64,000 bases of DNA from Gammaproteobacteria bacterium (GCA_018814405.1 JAHIZO010000006.1:124001-188000); one strand, 5' to 3'; numbered from the stretch's first letter, positions 1-9,539 are shown. Translations and numbers: made by a program. The notes: a model not told the origin generated them from the sequence alone.

Positions 1-437
1 AGATTCAGATCGTGATGGTTGCCGGACATGAACAGCCATGCGGTCACACCGTTGACCAGCACGCCGATCGCCGCAACGACGATGACCGTCATCCCCTGTA
101 TCTCAACCGGATGCGCGAACCTGTCGAATGCTTCCCATGCGATGCCGCCGACGGCGACCAGCAGGAGCAGCGCATTGAACAGCGCCGCCATGATGGTCGC
201 GCGACCGAAACCGTAGGTGTGGCTGCGACTCGGACGCAATCGTGCAAGATAGTAGCCGCCCCAGGCCAGCAGCAGCCCCAGCACATCACTCAAGTTATGG
301 CCTGCATCGGACAACAGCGCCAGTGAGTCCGCCATCCAGCCGTAGAACGCCTCGACCAGTACGAACAGCACATTGAGTGCGATGCCTACCGCAAAGGCGC
401 GATCGAAGTTCTCGGCATGGGAATGAGTGTGGCTCAT
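1..437 (-). CDS. Cation diffusion facilitator (CDF) metal exporter, partial
   Basis: N-terminal 145 residues of a CDF-family transporter; the C-terminus runs off the left edge. CDF proteins export Zn2+, Co2+, Cd2+ or similar ions from the cytoplasm in exchange for protons. The visible part has a His-containing N-terminus (H3, H5, H7), hydrophobic segments starting near residue 15, and the metal-site motif SDAGHNLSD at residues 43-51 (D44, H47, D51), typical of CzcD/ZitB-type members. The start is the ATG at 437, 18 bases after the thioredoxin-like gene on the same strand, so it is probably the last visible gene of the arsenic/metal operon. Substrate cannot be judged from this fragment. Confidence 0.85.
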   Translation of the reverse strand, partial: MSHTHSHAENFDRAFAVGIALNVLFVLVEAFYGWMADSLALLSDAGHNLSDVLGLLLAWGGYYLARLRPSRSHTYGFGRATIMAALFNALLLLVAVGGIAWEAFDRFAHPVEIQGMTVIVVAAIGVLVNGVTAWLFMSGNHHDLN

Positions 438-455
438 TTCGATCCAATAATCCGA

Positions 456-689
456 CTATGCCAGCCAGCCTTCTATCTTGTGACGATCCGGCACACCACC
501 GGCATGCACCACCTTGCCGTCGATGACCACGCCCGGTGTGGACATGACGCCGTAGCCCATGATGGCGGCGATGTCTTCCACCTTGTCCAGTTCGACTACC
601 AAGCCTTTTGCCTTGACTACCTCGTCGATCAGTTTCAGCGTGGTCTTGCAGTTGCTGCAACCTGTACCGAGCACCTTGATGTTTATCAT
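456..689 (-). CDS. Thioredoxin-like small redox-active disulfide protein
   Basis: A 77-residue minimal thioredoxin fold. The redox motif is GTGCSNC with C11 and C14, and the conserved cis-proline region is STPG with P52. Proteins of this size and motif (the 'small redox-active disulfide protein' group) are often encoded beside DUF318/ArsP-type permeases. The gene lies between the Cys-tailed small protein and the CDF exporter on the same strand. A role in reducing or passing on thiol-bound metal or arsenical is an inference from context; the fold is clear. Confidence 0.85.
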   Translation of the reverse strand: MINIKVLGTGCSNCKTTLKLIDEVVKAKGLVVELDKVEDIAAIMGYGVMSTPGVVIDGKVVHAGGVPDRHKIEGWLA

Positions 690-718
690 GTCATCTCTCC
701 TTATCTATGCGTTGGCAA

Positions 719-1024
719 CTAACAGCAAGATTGACCGGATGCGGTCGGGGTGCAACAAGCGGCTTGTTCCGGCTGTGCCTTGGCGGGTGTTGCATCATCC
801 AAGCGTTCGGCCAGCGCCTGATCGAAACTGGCATCGAGTTTCTGTGCGGCTTCATCGCGGATATGGCGCGCGATCTCGACCACGGTCTCAATATGTTGGC
901 GCGGCACGCCATATTGCTTGAGTCGGTCTATCTTGCACAGCCCCTGCTTGGGATGGTTGGAGGCGATATCCGCCGCCAGCGAAACCAACGCGACAATGGA
1001 AGGGTGTAATTCAATCTCACTCAT
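719..1024 (-). CDS. Small protein with vicinal-cysteine tail, unknown function
   Basis: A 101-residue soluble protein that I do not recognise. The first 70 residues look helical and carry one cysteine (C30). The tail after about residue 78 is Ala/Gln/Pro-rich and holds two vicinal pairs, C90-C91 and C100-C101, the second being the last two residues. Vicinal thiols bind As(III) and soft metals well. The gene lies 18 bases downstream of the ArsP-like permease and 29 bases upstream of the thioredoxin-like gene, so it is very likely co-transcribed. A metalloid carrier or sensor role is inference only. Confidence 0.7.
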   Translation of the reverse strand: MSEIELHPSIVALVSLAADIASNHPKQGLCKIDRLKQYGVPRQHIETVVEIARHIRDEAAQKLDASFDQALAERLDDATPAKAQPEQAACCTPTASGQSCC

Positions 1025-1042
1025 TTATTTATCTCCTGTTAT

Positions 1043-2002
1043 TCACAGCCACGCGGCAAGGCTGTTGAACAGCATGCCCGTCACCACAAAAGCCGTCGCC
1101 AGATAGGCCGCAAAGATCGCCAGCAAGGGCCACTTCACCACCTTGCGCAAGATCAACATCTCGGGGAAGGAAAGTGCGACCACGGCCATCATGAACGCCA
1201 GCACCGTGCCCACCGGCACGCCCTTCTGCAACAACACCTCGGCCACCGGAATGATGCCGACCGCATCCGAATAGAGCGGCACGCCCACCAGCACTGCACC
1301 GATGACCGAAGGCAGACCACCGTCTCCCGCGAAGTCCGCGATGAATTCCCTGGGCACATAACCATGCATCAGCGCGCCGACCCCCACGCCGATCAATACA
1401 TATTTCCAGATACGACCGACGATCTCTTTGACCTGAGACACAGCATATTGATGGCGCAGCTTGAGCGTCATCACTTCCGTTTCGAGTTGCGGATCGCCCA
1501 TCTTGATCTGCCACACATATTCCTCGACCCAGCGCTCCGGCTTGAAACGTTCCAGTACGAAACCACCGATCAAGGCCACGCTCAATCCGCTCACGACATA
1601 GATCAACGTCATCTTCCAACCGATGACCGTGGCCAGCACCACGATCGCCACTTCATTCACCATCGGGCTGGCGATCAGGAAAGACAGCGTGACCCCCAAA
1701 GGGATACCCGCCTCGACGAAACCGATGAACAGCGGCACCGACGAACACGAGCAGAACGGCGTGACCGCGCCTAATCCCACCGCCATGAAGCGCGAACTGA
1801 TATTGCCCCGCTTGCGGATGAATTCGCGCACCCGCTCCGGCCTGAGCATCGCGCGCAACAGCCCCATGACATAGATGACCAGCGTGAGCAACACCAATAT
1901 CTTGCTGACATCCATCACAAAGAAATGCGCAGCATCCCCGAGCTGGGAGCCGCGCATCCCCGCCATGTCGTAGACCAACCAGTCGGCCGTCATCTCGAAC
2001 AT
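1043..2002 (-). CDS. ArsP/YraQ-type (DUF318) membrane permease
   Basis: A 319-residue polytopic membrane protein of the DUF318 permease family, which includes the organoarsenical exporter ArsP. The family motif TPFCSCSSVPLF begins near residue 81, with C84 and C86 placed for thiol-ligand chemistry; a second family signature, SPMVNEVA, follows. Several hydrophobic segments flank a hydrophilic stretch around residues 150-200. It starts one base after the acr3 stop, which implies translational coupling. Export of trivalent (methylated) arsenicals is plausible, but family members differ in substrate, so no symbol is given. Confidence 0.85.
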   Translation of the reverse strand: MFEMTADWLVYDMAGMRGSQLGDAAHFFVMDVSKILVLLTLVIYVMGLLRAMLRPERVREFIRKRGNISSRFMAVGLGAVTPFCSCSSVPLFIGFVEAGIPLGVTLSFLIASPMVNEVAIVVLATVIGWKMTLIYVVSGLSVALIGGFVLERFKPERWVEEYVWQIKMGDPQLETEVMTLKLRHQYAVSQVKEIVGRIWKYVLIGVGVGALMHGYVPREFIADFAGDGGLPSVIGAVLVGVPLYSDAVGIIPVAEVLLQKGVPVGTVLAFMMAVVALSFPEMLILRKVVKWPLLAIFAAYLATAFVVTGMLFNSLAAWL

Positions 2003-2003
2003 A

Positions 2004-3032
2004 TCAACTCTTTCCTGACACTTCGTACCAACCCTGACTGCGTTTCACCAGATACACCACCGACAGCATCACCGGCACCTCGATCAGCACACCGACTACG
2101 GTGGCCAGCGCAGCGCCGGACTGAAAGCCGAACAGACTGATGGCGGCCGCAACGGCCAGTTCGAAGAAGTTACTGGCACCGATCAATGCCGATGGGCCGG
2201 CCACACAATGCGCCTCGCCCGCGCGACGGTTCAGCCAGTACGCCAGCGCGGAATTGAAATACACCTGAATGGTGATCGGCACCGCCAGCATGGCGATGAT
2301 CAAAGGCTGCTCGACGATTGCCTCGCCCTGGAATGCAAACAGCAACACCAGCGTGAGCAACAGGGCTGAGATGGATAACGGCCCGAGTGCCTCCAGCGTG
2401 CGTTGCAAAGCGGCTTCACCGCGCGCCAGCAACCACTTGCGCCACAGTTGTGCCAGCAGCACCGGGATCACGATGTACAGCACCACCGAAGTCAGCAAGG
2501 TGTCCCACGGCACGATGATGGAGGATATTCCCAACAGCAACGCCACCAGCGGCGCGAAGGCGAAGATCATGATGGTGTCGTTGAGCGCGACCTGAGACAG
2601 CGTGAACAGCGGCTCACCATTCACCAGTCGGCTCCACACGAACACCATCGCGGTGCAGGGTGCGGCGGCCAGCAGGATGAGTCCGGCGATGTAGCTATCC
2701 AGCTGTTCGGCTGGCAGGTACGGCGCGAACAGATGGCGGATGAACAGCCAACCCAGCAGCGCCATGGAGAACGGCTTGACCGCCCAGTTCACGAACAGGG
2801 TGACGCCGATCCCGCGCCAGTGCTTCTTCACCTCGTGCAGCGCGCCGAAATCGATGCGCAACAGCATGGGGATGATCATCACCCAGATCAGCAGACCGAC
2901 CGGAAGGTTGACCTTGGCGATCTCCAGCCCGCCCAGCCACTGGAACGGCGCGGGCATGAACTGCCCCAGCAGCACACCGACCACGATGCACAAGAATACC
3001 CATACGGTCAGGTAACGCTCGAAGATGCTCAT
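2004..3032 (-). CDS. acr3: Acr3-family arsenite efflux transporter
   Basis: A 342-residue membrane protein with about ten hydrophobic segments, normal size for Acr3. The invariant thiol lies in AAPCTAMVFVW (C126), matching the single essential Cys of characterised Acr3 proteins, and a conserved Glu follows in LIEVPVML near the C-terminus. It moves As(OH)3 out across the inner membrane, using the product of the ArsC reductase encoded just upstream (4 bases between them). The order arsR-arsC-acr3 is a standard three-gene arsenic core. Confidence 0.95.
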   Translation of the reverse strand: MSIFERYLTVWVFLCIVVGVLLGQFMPAPFQWLGGLEIAKVNLPVGLLIWVMIIPMLLRIDFGALHEVKKHWRGIGVTLFVNWAVKPFSMALLGWLFIRHLFAPYLPAEQLDSYIAGLILLAAAPCTAMVFVWSRLVNGEPLFTLSQVALNDTIMIFAFAPLVALLLGISSIIVPWDTLLTSVVLYIVIPVLLAQLWRKWLLARGEAALQRTLEALGPLSISALLLTLVLLFAFQGEAIVEQPLIIAMLAVPITIQVYFNSALAYWLNRRAGEAHCVAGPSALIGASNFFELAVAAAISLFGFQSGAALATVVGVLIEVPVMLSVVYLVKRSQGWYEVSGKS

Positions 3033-3036
3033 ACCA

Positions 3037-3534
3037 TCAGTCCTTGGTGCGGCCGATCTCGTTCATCTTCTCTTTCAATGTGAGCTTGTCCAGCTTCTCG
3101 ATGGGTAAGCTGAGGAACAGCTGGATACGGCGCGTCAGCTGATCTGCTGCCTTATTGAAAGCCGCACGACGTGCTTCATCACCTTCGATGTGTGCGGGAT
3201 CCGGGATACCCCAGTGCGCGGTCATCGGCGATCCGTACCAGACCGGGCAGACTTCGCCCGCAGCGTTGTCGCACACGGTGAACACGAAATCGAATTCCGG
3301 CGCACCGGGCGCGGCGAACTCGTCCCAGCTCTTGCTGCGCAAGCCTTCGGTTCCAAAACCATTGGCACGCATCCATTCCAGCGCGCCGGGGTTGACCTGC
3401 CCTGCAGGTTTGCTGCCCGCGCTGTATGCCTTGAAGCGGCCTTTGCCCAATTTATTGAACAGCACCTCACCCAGGATGCTGCGTGCCGAATTGCCGGTGC
3501 ACAGCACCAGTACGTTGTATGTCTTGTCGCTCAT
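3037..3534 (-). CDS. arsC: Arsenate reductase, LMW phosphatase-like
   Basis: A 165-residue low-molecular-weight phosphotyrosine-phosphatase fold. The P-loop is CTGNSARS with nucleophile C12 and anion-binding R18. Two more cysteines, C88 and C96 (VCDNAAGEVC), sit where thioredoxin-coupled arsenate reductases carry the thiol pair that relays the disulfide. It reduces As(V) to As(III) in the cytoplasm for export by Acr3. The gene follows arsR by 15 bases. The P-loop distinguishes it from the unrelated glutaredoxin-linked ArsC family. Confidence 0.95.
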   Translation of the reverse strand: MSDKTYNVLVLCTGNSARSILGEVLFNKLGKGRFKAYSAGSKPAGQVNPGALEWMRANGFGTEGLRSKSWDEFAAPGAPEFDFVFTVCDNAAGEVCPVWYGSPMTAHWGIPDPAHIEGDEARRAAFNKAADQLTRRIQLFLSLPIEKLDKLTLKEKMNEIGRTKD

Positions 3535-3549
3535 TTCATTTCCTTATAG

Positions 3550-3867
3550 TTAACAGTTCTTGCTGCTCGTACTGCAATCTGCTCCACCACAACAATTCTC
3601 GGTCAAGTAATCCACCATGCCGTTCATCACGGTGAAGTTCGCCGCGTAATACACGAAACGTCCCTCCTGCCTGCTCTCCACCAGCCCGGCATGACTCAAT
3701 GTCTTGAAGTGGAACGACAGCGTCGCGGGAGAGACTTTCAGTTTCTGCGCGATCTGCCCGGCCGCCATGCCTTCCGGCCCGGCGCTTACCAGCAAGCGGA
3801 AGATCGCCAGACGCGTGGTCTGCGCCAGCGCCGCCAACGCCTTAACTACCATTGCAGATTTCATCAT
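3550..3867 (-). CDS. arsR: ArsR-family arsenic-responsive repressor
   Basis: A 105-residue winged-helix regulator; the recognition helix region is SPATLSFHFKTLSHAGL and the wing is EGRFVYY. The classical metal motif ELCVCDL in helix 3 is absent. Instead the C-terminus carries C92, C93, C98 and C105 (NCCGGADC followed by a final Cys), the alternative As(III) site seen in C-terminal-Cys ArsR proteins such as that of Acidithiobacillus. It should repress the operon it heads until arsenite binds. Start ATG at 3867, with a GGAAA element 11 bases upstream. Confidence 0.93.
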   Translation of the reverse strand: MMKSAMVVKALAALAQTTRLAIFRLLVSAGPEGMAAGQIAQKLKVSPATLSFHFKTLSHAGLVESRQEGRFVYYAANFTVMNGMVDYLTENCCGGADCSTSSKNC

Positions 3868-3882
3868 TATTCATTTCCATTG

Positions 3883-3898
3883 TTAAAGAATTATTAAA
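3883..3898. promoter_or_regulatory. Candidate ArsR operator (imperfect palindrome)
   Basis: TTAAAGAATTATTAAA is an A+T-rich imperfect inverted repeat (12 of 16 positions symmetric) 16 bases upstream of the arsR start, in the only gap (84 bases) between tamB and arsR. Its size and position suit an autoregulatory ArsR site. No footprint is implied; assignment is by position and symmetry. Confidence 0.45.
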
Positions 3899-3951
3899 AT
3901 GATTGGCGAGATTAGAACAGATACGGGCGAACGATTCAACTGCCCGTCAGC

Positions 3952-6900
3952 TCAATAGAATCTGAAGGAATAGAACAGGTCGATCGCGTCCTCGGTACCG
4001 GTGCGGGTAACGAGCGTGATGCGCGGGGTAAGGGTATAGCTGAACTTGGTCAGCCCGCCGACATCGGACAGTCCCTGCTCATAACTCAGGTAGGCACGTG
4101 ACGACAGGCGTTTGCCGACGGTGACCACCTGATTCTGCAGCGCATCGCCCGTCTCGCGCTGCTGCAACGACAATTCATCCACGCCGATGTTGCGCCCCAA
4201 CTGGCCGACCGACTGGCCGCCCAACAGGTTGCCTGCCGCCGCGAGCAGCAACGAGGAATCGATGCTGCCGCTTTCCGGGACTCGGCCGAGCACGATCCAG
4301 GATAGTTTCTCCGCATCCGGCACGGCGGGCGTGGAAACCAGCCTGAACACAGGATGCCGCGCAGTGCCCGTTACTTCAACGCCCGCCTCGACACTCAACC
4401 CTTTGCGCAGAGCGAGGATGTTCAGGCCGGGATCCTCCGGCGGCCCCTGAAAGTTCACCATACCGCGTTCAACTGTCAGCTGCTGTCCGTAGGCGTTGAA
4501 CACACCGTCCTGTGTGGCGATGATGCCTGTGGCCAGCATGGGAGAGCCCGCCTCGCCCTGCAATCGCAGCTGACCGCTGAGGCGCGATTCCAATCCTGCC
4601 GAGCGTACATAGAAATGCTCGCCAAGGTCGAAACCGGCATCGATATCGTAGGCAAGCGTGCCATTCGCACGTTCGGACTGGCCGCTGATCTTCACATCAT
4701 CCGACCAACTCGGTTTGCCGGTCTCGATCTGTGCCAGCAGCCCCGCATCGGCGAGAATATCGCCGCGCAGACTCAGGGTACGGCTGGCATAACCGACATG
4801 CCCCTCGCCGGAAACGATCAGCCAACGGTCTGCGCGCTGCACCAGCGGCAGAGACTGGGCACGAATCTGCAGATCGCTATCGCCTCCCTCCAGATCGATA
4901 CGGCCGCTTGCACTCAGCAGGCCGGCTCCACTCGGCAAACGGTAATCATCCAGCAACTTGTCATCGGGCTTGGGTAGATACGGCGCGGAAAATTCAAGTT
5001 TTTCGATCTGCACATCGTTCGTTTCGAAACGGGCACGCAAACTGCCTTGTTCCAGATTCACGCCCTGATCCAGCAAGGCCACGCGCAAACCATCCCCCTG
5101 CAAGCTGCCCTGCAGGCGCGGCACACCGAAGGTACCGCGCAGCTCGGCATCCAGCGCCAGACTGCCCCCACTTTGCAGGTTGTCGTGCAACACCGGCCCC
5201 AACCATGTCAGATCTTCACCGTGCAGTGATACATGGCCGGCCAACAGCGCATCGTTCCGTACTGTCCAACTCCCTTCTTGCAAGGACAATGGCAATCTGA
5301 CCTGGGCCGCCACATCCCCAAGCCTTTCCCCATGCGCATCCAGTTGCAGCGACAACACATCCTGCACGACACTCATCGCCAGACTCAAAGCGCTCAACCC
5401 AAGCTGCTGCCCGCTTTGGGCATCGACCAGCAGGTCGCCACTCTCGCGATTGATATTGGCGTGGCCTTGCCAGTGTGTACCCGAAGTGATGTCCCAATCG
5501 CCACCGAAGCGCAGCGTGTCGAAAGCCGATGATGAAGGTGCGTACCCTTGCAGATTCACTGCCCGCACACCCAGTCCGCTGAAACGCCCTGCACTGCGCC
5601 AAGCCTGCTCTGCCCATTGCGTATCCAGCAACGCGACTTCACCGCCACCCAGTGCAAAACGTGCCGCACCCAAACTCACCTTCGCCGGTGCAAGCGAAAG
5701 CTTGGCCGGTGTTTGCAGATGCAGCGGCAAGACGCCATCTGCTTCCAGTGCATCCAGACTTCCCAGCCATTGCCATGCCGCATCAGTCTCACCCAGACCG
5801 CCACTGGCTTCCAAATGCCAGCGACCCAGTGCTTGCTCGTTGCGCACCAGATTGGCCGTGCCTTGTAACTTGTGTTGCGCACGACTGCCATCCGCCTTCA
5901 CGCGCAACTCTGTGATTCCCAGCCCGCCCCGGGTGTTCACCCCGGAAGCGGTGAGTTGCAATGCCAGAATCTTGTCATCGAATCGACCGCCAGCATCGAT
6001 CTGCTCAATGCTGTCGCCATCAGGCAGTACCAGGTTGATGCCGCCGAGCGTGAAAGTGACGGATGGTTCTGCCAAGCTGCCCAGCACTTCTGCCTGGCCG
6101 GACAATTGCCCCTGCATATCCCCGCCCAGTTGTGCCAATTTAGGCGCATCCAACATCAGCCTGAAATAGTCGGCTGGTGTGCCGTAGGCCAGCTCGACAT
6201 TGAGCGCGTTGTCGCCGATGCGGAGTTCAATCTCGCCATCCGCCTTTTGCTTGCCGGTAAAGTGCAACTGTCCGCCACCCTCGATGGCATAACGCGAGAA
6301 ACGGCTTTGTTCCAATTCGAAATCGAGCGCCACTTCAGGTTCGGGCATCAAACTGCCGGAGGCATGCAGCACTGCATTTAGATCGGTTGGTGAACTATCG
6401 ATGAAGTCGCGCAGATCCAGGCGACGCAATTGACTGTCGAAACGGAACGAACGGGCGCGATCCAGCTTCAGTTCACCTTCTCCGATCAGCTCCGTATCCC
6501 CCTTGGCGAAGCGCAAAGCATGCAAGGTGATCGTATCTCCGCGACGATACAAACCGCCTTCGATGACGAATCCCCCGTCGGCCAGATCGACGCGAGCCTG
6601 CTGTTCGCTGCCGGTGCTTCCTATCGCGATCTCGCCATCCAGATTCAAATGCGGTGCGCGGCTATCTATGGCACGCGGGTCGAAACCACTCACCTGCAAA
6701 CGCAACGCCCCCTGCCCCGCTTCCGGACGCCAGTCCAATTCACCGGTCACGCGACCTGACTTTCCTACACTTGCATCCACATCATAAAATTGCCAATAAC
6801 GTTCCGACCATCGCAGGCGCGCCCGCAGGCTGCGCAAAGGAAAACCCGCCATATCCAACGGTCGGGCATGCTGATTCTTGATGGACAAAGAGCCTTCGAG

Positions 6901-7770
6901 TTGTTCCTTTTCTGTACCGCGCAATTCGAGTTGTCCGTCGAGTCGCGCTGGCGGCGCTTCCGCATCCAGCCACTCGGTTGCGAGACCTGTGAACACGATC
7001 TTTGCATCCGCCAGTGGCACGCCTGCCAGTGGCAATAACTGTGCACTTCCATGCAGCCCCATGCCCTCGCCATTACCATTCAGCACCACATCAAGGTGCT
7101 GCAGATCACCTTTGATCTCAACTTGGTAAGCGGCGTTCATCGGCACTTGTGTTTCAAGTGAGGCAGTCGCCTGAACCGCAAATGGTGTTTGCGGCGCGAT
7201 ACTTGCCGTGCCAATCAGATCGCCATAAGAAGTATGCGCACTCACCACCTGCAAACGATGACCGTCACGATCCACACTAAAGCGCGCCTGCACCGAGTCC
7301 GCCTGAAAATCAGGCTCACCTGTTTCGCTGCTCGACACACGCAATGTAGCAACATCCAGTTGCGCCACGATGATGTCCAACGGCAAGGACAAGCTGGCCG
7401 GCAAAGTCGCCGTCTGGTCTGACGGCAGACTCAGCACATCCACTTGCTGCACATGCACTTGCAGCAAGTGCAGCTCACCGCGCAACAATGCGGCAGGCTG
7501 CCAATGCACTTCCACATCGCGCAACGTGACGCGCCAATCCTCCCCGCGCAGCAGCAGATGTTGCATGCCGAAGTTTTCCAGCAGAGAACCATGTTCTCCA
7601 TCTATCTCGAGCGTATCACCGCTGTATTGCTGCAAGGCGCTGCTGACCCAAACCAATCCAGACTGCGTCCCCAGCATCCAACTCCCCGTGACAGAGACCA
7701 GTGCCAGCGGCGAAAGCAACGCCAGCCACAATATCTGACGACGCGTAGGCAGGATGCTTTTGATAACCAT
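3952..7770 (-). CDS. tamB: TamB, translocation and assembly module inner-membrane subunit
   Basis: A 1272-residue protein with one N-terminal hydrophobic anchor (about residues 13-35), then a very long repetitive region rich in alternating beta-type residues, and the C-terminal TamB (DUF490) domain near residues 950-1272. TamB spans the periplasm as a taco-shaped beta structure, works with TamA in outer-membrane protein insertion, and as an AsmA-like protein is implicated in lipid transport to the outer membrane. The protein ends with FYSFRFY, an aromatic terminus usual for this family. Its start ATG (7770) shares one base with the tamA stop, so the two are translationally coupled. Confidence 0.93.
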   Translation of the reverse strand: MVIKSILPTRRQILWLALLSPLALVSVTGSWMLGTQSGLVWVSSALQQYSGDTLEIDGEHGSLLENFGMQHLLLRGEDWRVTLRDVEVHWQPAALLRGELHLLQVHVQQVDVLSLPSDQTATLPASLSLPLDIIVAQLDVATLRVSSSETGEPDFQADSVQARFSVDRDGHRLQVVSAHTSYGDLIGTASIAPQTPFAVQATASLETQVPMNAAYQVEIKGDLQHLDVVLNGNGEGMGLHGSAQLLPLAGVPLADAKIVFTGLATEWLDAEAPPARLDGQLELRGTEKEQLEGSLSIKNQHARPLDMAGFPLRSLRARLRWSERYWQFYDVDASVGKSGRVTGELDWRPEAGQGALRLQVSGFDPRAIDSRAPHLNLDGEIAIGSTGSEQQARVDLADGGFVIEGGLYRRGDTITLHALRFAKGDTELIGEGELKLDRARSFRFDSQLRRLDLRDFIDSSPTDLNAVLHASGSLMPEPEVALDFELEQSRFSRYAIEGGGQLHFTGKQKADGEIELRIGDNALNVELAYGTPADYFRLMLDAPKLAQLGGDMQGQLSGQAEVLGSLAEPSVTFTLGGINLVLPDGDSIEQIDAGGRFDDKILALQLTASGVNTRGGLGITELRVKADGSRAQHKLQGTANLVRNEQALGRWHLEASGGLGETDAAWQWLGSLDALEADGVLPLHLQTPAKLSLAPAKVSLGAARFALGGGEVALLDTQWAEQAWRSAGRFSGLGVRAVNLQGYAPSSSAFDTLRFGGDWDITSGTHWQGHANINRESGDLLVDAQSGQQLGLSALSLAMSVVQDVLSLQLDAHGERLGDVAAQVRLPLSLQEGSWTVRNDALLAGHVSLHGEDLTWLGPVLHDNLQSGGSLALDAELRGTFGVPRLQGSLQGDGLRVALLDQGVNLEQGSLRARFETNDVQIEKLEFSAPYLPKPDDKLLDDYRLPSGAGLLSASGRIDLEGGDSDLQIRAQSLPLVQRADRWLIVSGEGHVGYASRTLSLRGDILADAGLLAQIETGKPSWSDDVKISGQSERANGTLAYDIDAGFDLGEHFYVRSAGLESRLSGQLRLQGEAGSPMLATGIIATQDGVFNAYGQQLTVERGMVNFQGPPEDPGLNILALRKGLSVEAGVEVTGTARHPVFRLVSTPAVPDAEKLSWIVLGRVPESGSIDSSLLLAAAGNLLGGQSVGQLGRNIGVDELSLQQRETGDALQNQVVTVGKRLSSRAYLSYEQGLSDVGGLTKFSYTLTPRITLVTRTGTEDAIDLFYSFRFY

Positions 7771-9539
7771 CAGAAAGCCACCGCAATGGCAAAGTGTATG
7801 CGCGTACCCGGCTCACCTTGACCACGTGCTGCATCCAGCGCCAGCGGCCCGATTGGACTGCGCCAACGCGCGCCAACACCCTGACCGCGATACCACTTCA
7901 AAGTCGGCGCGGTATCTGCCGCGGCCCCCGCATCGACGAATATCGCTGCGCCCCAGTTGTCGAACCAATGGGTGTATTCAGCGCTCAACGTGCTCATTGC
8001 GCGCCCGCCCACCACCGCGCCGCCTTCCGAGAAGCCGATACTTTGATAAGCGAAACCGCGCACCGTCTGCGTACCCCCCACGCGGAACAGATATTCCTGC
8101 GGGATACCAAGGCGGGATGTGGAAGCGGTATAACCACCCTCGGCGCGCAGGCTCAGCACATCATTCTTGCCAAACGCCAACCATGACTGGTGGCGCGCAT
8201 AGCTGCGCATAAAATCCTGATCAGAAGCGAAGGACTTGCTGGCGCTGCCGATCTTGATCTCCGTTAAAGAGCCGTCCATCGGCGCCAACGGGTCATCCAC
8301 CATACGTCGATACCAGTGCCAGTCCAGCACCAGTGCCTGATCGGTCTCGCGGATACCGCCGGCAGGAAGACGGCGCTCCTGTTGCCAGTTGAGACTCACA
8401 CCTGTCTCGATGCCGAACAGGTTGCGCGTGCGCGTGACACCGAACTTGTCGCGCTGCGTAACCAGCTCCTGAATATTGGTGCGCTCGCCACTAGCCCGCC
8501 ACAGCAGCCGATAGCCCAGAGGATTGGGGGGCGTGTCGACTGCCAGTGCGATGTTCTGCCGATTCTGCTCCACCACGGCGGCACTACTCAGCGTCCATGC
8601 CTGATTGAGGAAGTTATAGCTCTGGTAGTTCAATTCATTGCGTGCGCCGTTGTTGGTGCTATAACCGACACCGAACGATAGCTTGCGCGATTTTGCCTCC
8701 ACCACCTGCACTTGAACCGGTGCGGTTCGCGCCGCCTGCCCGCCCCCATCGGTCGATCTGGCGGTATCCAGATTCACGATGATGGAGCTGAATTGCGGTA
8801 GCTTCTGCAACTTCGTCTGAAATTCCAACAGCAGGCTGCGCTGATAAGGTTGACCGGCCTTGAATGTCGCGTGGCGCTCGATCAATAAAGGCTCGTAACG
8901 CTCCAACCCGCGCACTTGCAGTGTGCCGAACAAATAGCGCGGCCCGGAATCGATCACCACATGCAGTCGTGCAGTTGAGTGCTCGACATCTACCTCGGCC
9001 GCGCTGCTCACCATACGCGCGGCGGCATAATCCTCTTTGGCCACATTCGCCAGCAACTCGGTCTTGGCGCGATCCCATACCTCGGAGCGGAAGGGCTGCC
9101 CGACCTGCAACGGCCATACATTGCGGATCTGTTGCGCACGGGCCGCTGCGCTCTGCGACAGGTCACCACGCAACTCGATGTCTAATGAAGTAACAGTAGT
9201 TCGTGCACCGGGCAGCACCTGCAGATTCAGCACGCCCGCGCTGCTCACAGAATTCAAACGCACTTGGACTGAGAAGTACCCCTCCGTTGCCAACAGTTCA
9301 GGGATCTCGCGCTGTGCGCGACGCACGAACACGCCGCGTTCGGATTCAGATTCCAGCAACTCCTCGGGTATTTTGAAATGCTGCTTCAGCAGTGGGCGAA
9401 GCTCATCCGGCACATCGATAACGACAGCCGGAATACTGCTGGCAGCAAATGACGGCATCCCCCACGCGAGGACAAGCAGCATCCACAGCCATCGTCGCCA
9501 TGTCAGCTTGAACCGGCGCGGGGAAGACTCACACTCCAT
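7770..9539 (-). CDS. tamA: TamA, BamA/Omp85-family outer-membrane protein
   Basis: A 589-residue Omp85-family protein. A signal peptide (hydrophobic core WLWMLLVLAW, cleavage near SFAAS) is followed by POTRA-type modules over roughly residues 35-270 and a C-terminal 16-strand beta-barrel domain (bacterial surface antigen family). The VGGTQTVRGF stretch matches the conserved barrel-lid motif (RGF in place of VRGY/F). It pairs with TamB encoded immediately downstream. The ATG at 9539 was chosen over an in-frame ATG 75 bases upstream because it overlaps the nhaD stop as TGATG and sits directly before the signal peptide. Confidence 0.93.
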   Translation of the reverse strand: MECESSPRRFKLTWRRWLWMLLVLAWGMPSFAASSIPAVVIDVPDELRPLLKQHFKIPEELLESESERGVFVRRAQREIPELLATEGYFSVQVRLNSVSSAGVLNLQVLPGARTTVTSLDIELRGDLSQSAAARAQQIRNVWPLQVGQPFRSEVWDRAKTELLANVAKEDYAAARMVSSAAEVDVEHSTARLHVVIDSGPRYLFGTLQVRGLERYEPLLIERHATFKAGQPYQRSLLLEFQTKLQKLPQFSSIIVNLDTARSTDGGGQAARTAPVQVQVVEAKSRKLSFGVGYSTNNGARNELNYQSYNFLNQAWTLSSAAVVEQNRQNIALAVDTPPNPLGYRLLWRASGERTNIQELVTQRDKFGVTRTRNLFGIETGVSLNWQQERRLPAGGIRETDQALVLDWHWYRRMVDDPLAPMDGSLTEIKIGSASKSFASDQDFMRSYARHQSWLAFGKNDVLSLRAEGGYTASTSRLGIPQEYLFRVGGTQTVRGFAYQSIGFSEGGAVVGGRAMSTLSAEYTHWFDNWGAAIFVDAGAAADTAPTLKWYRGQGVGARWRSPIGPLALDAARGQGEPGTRIHFAIAVAF

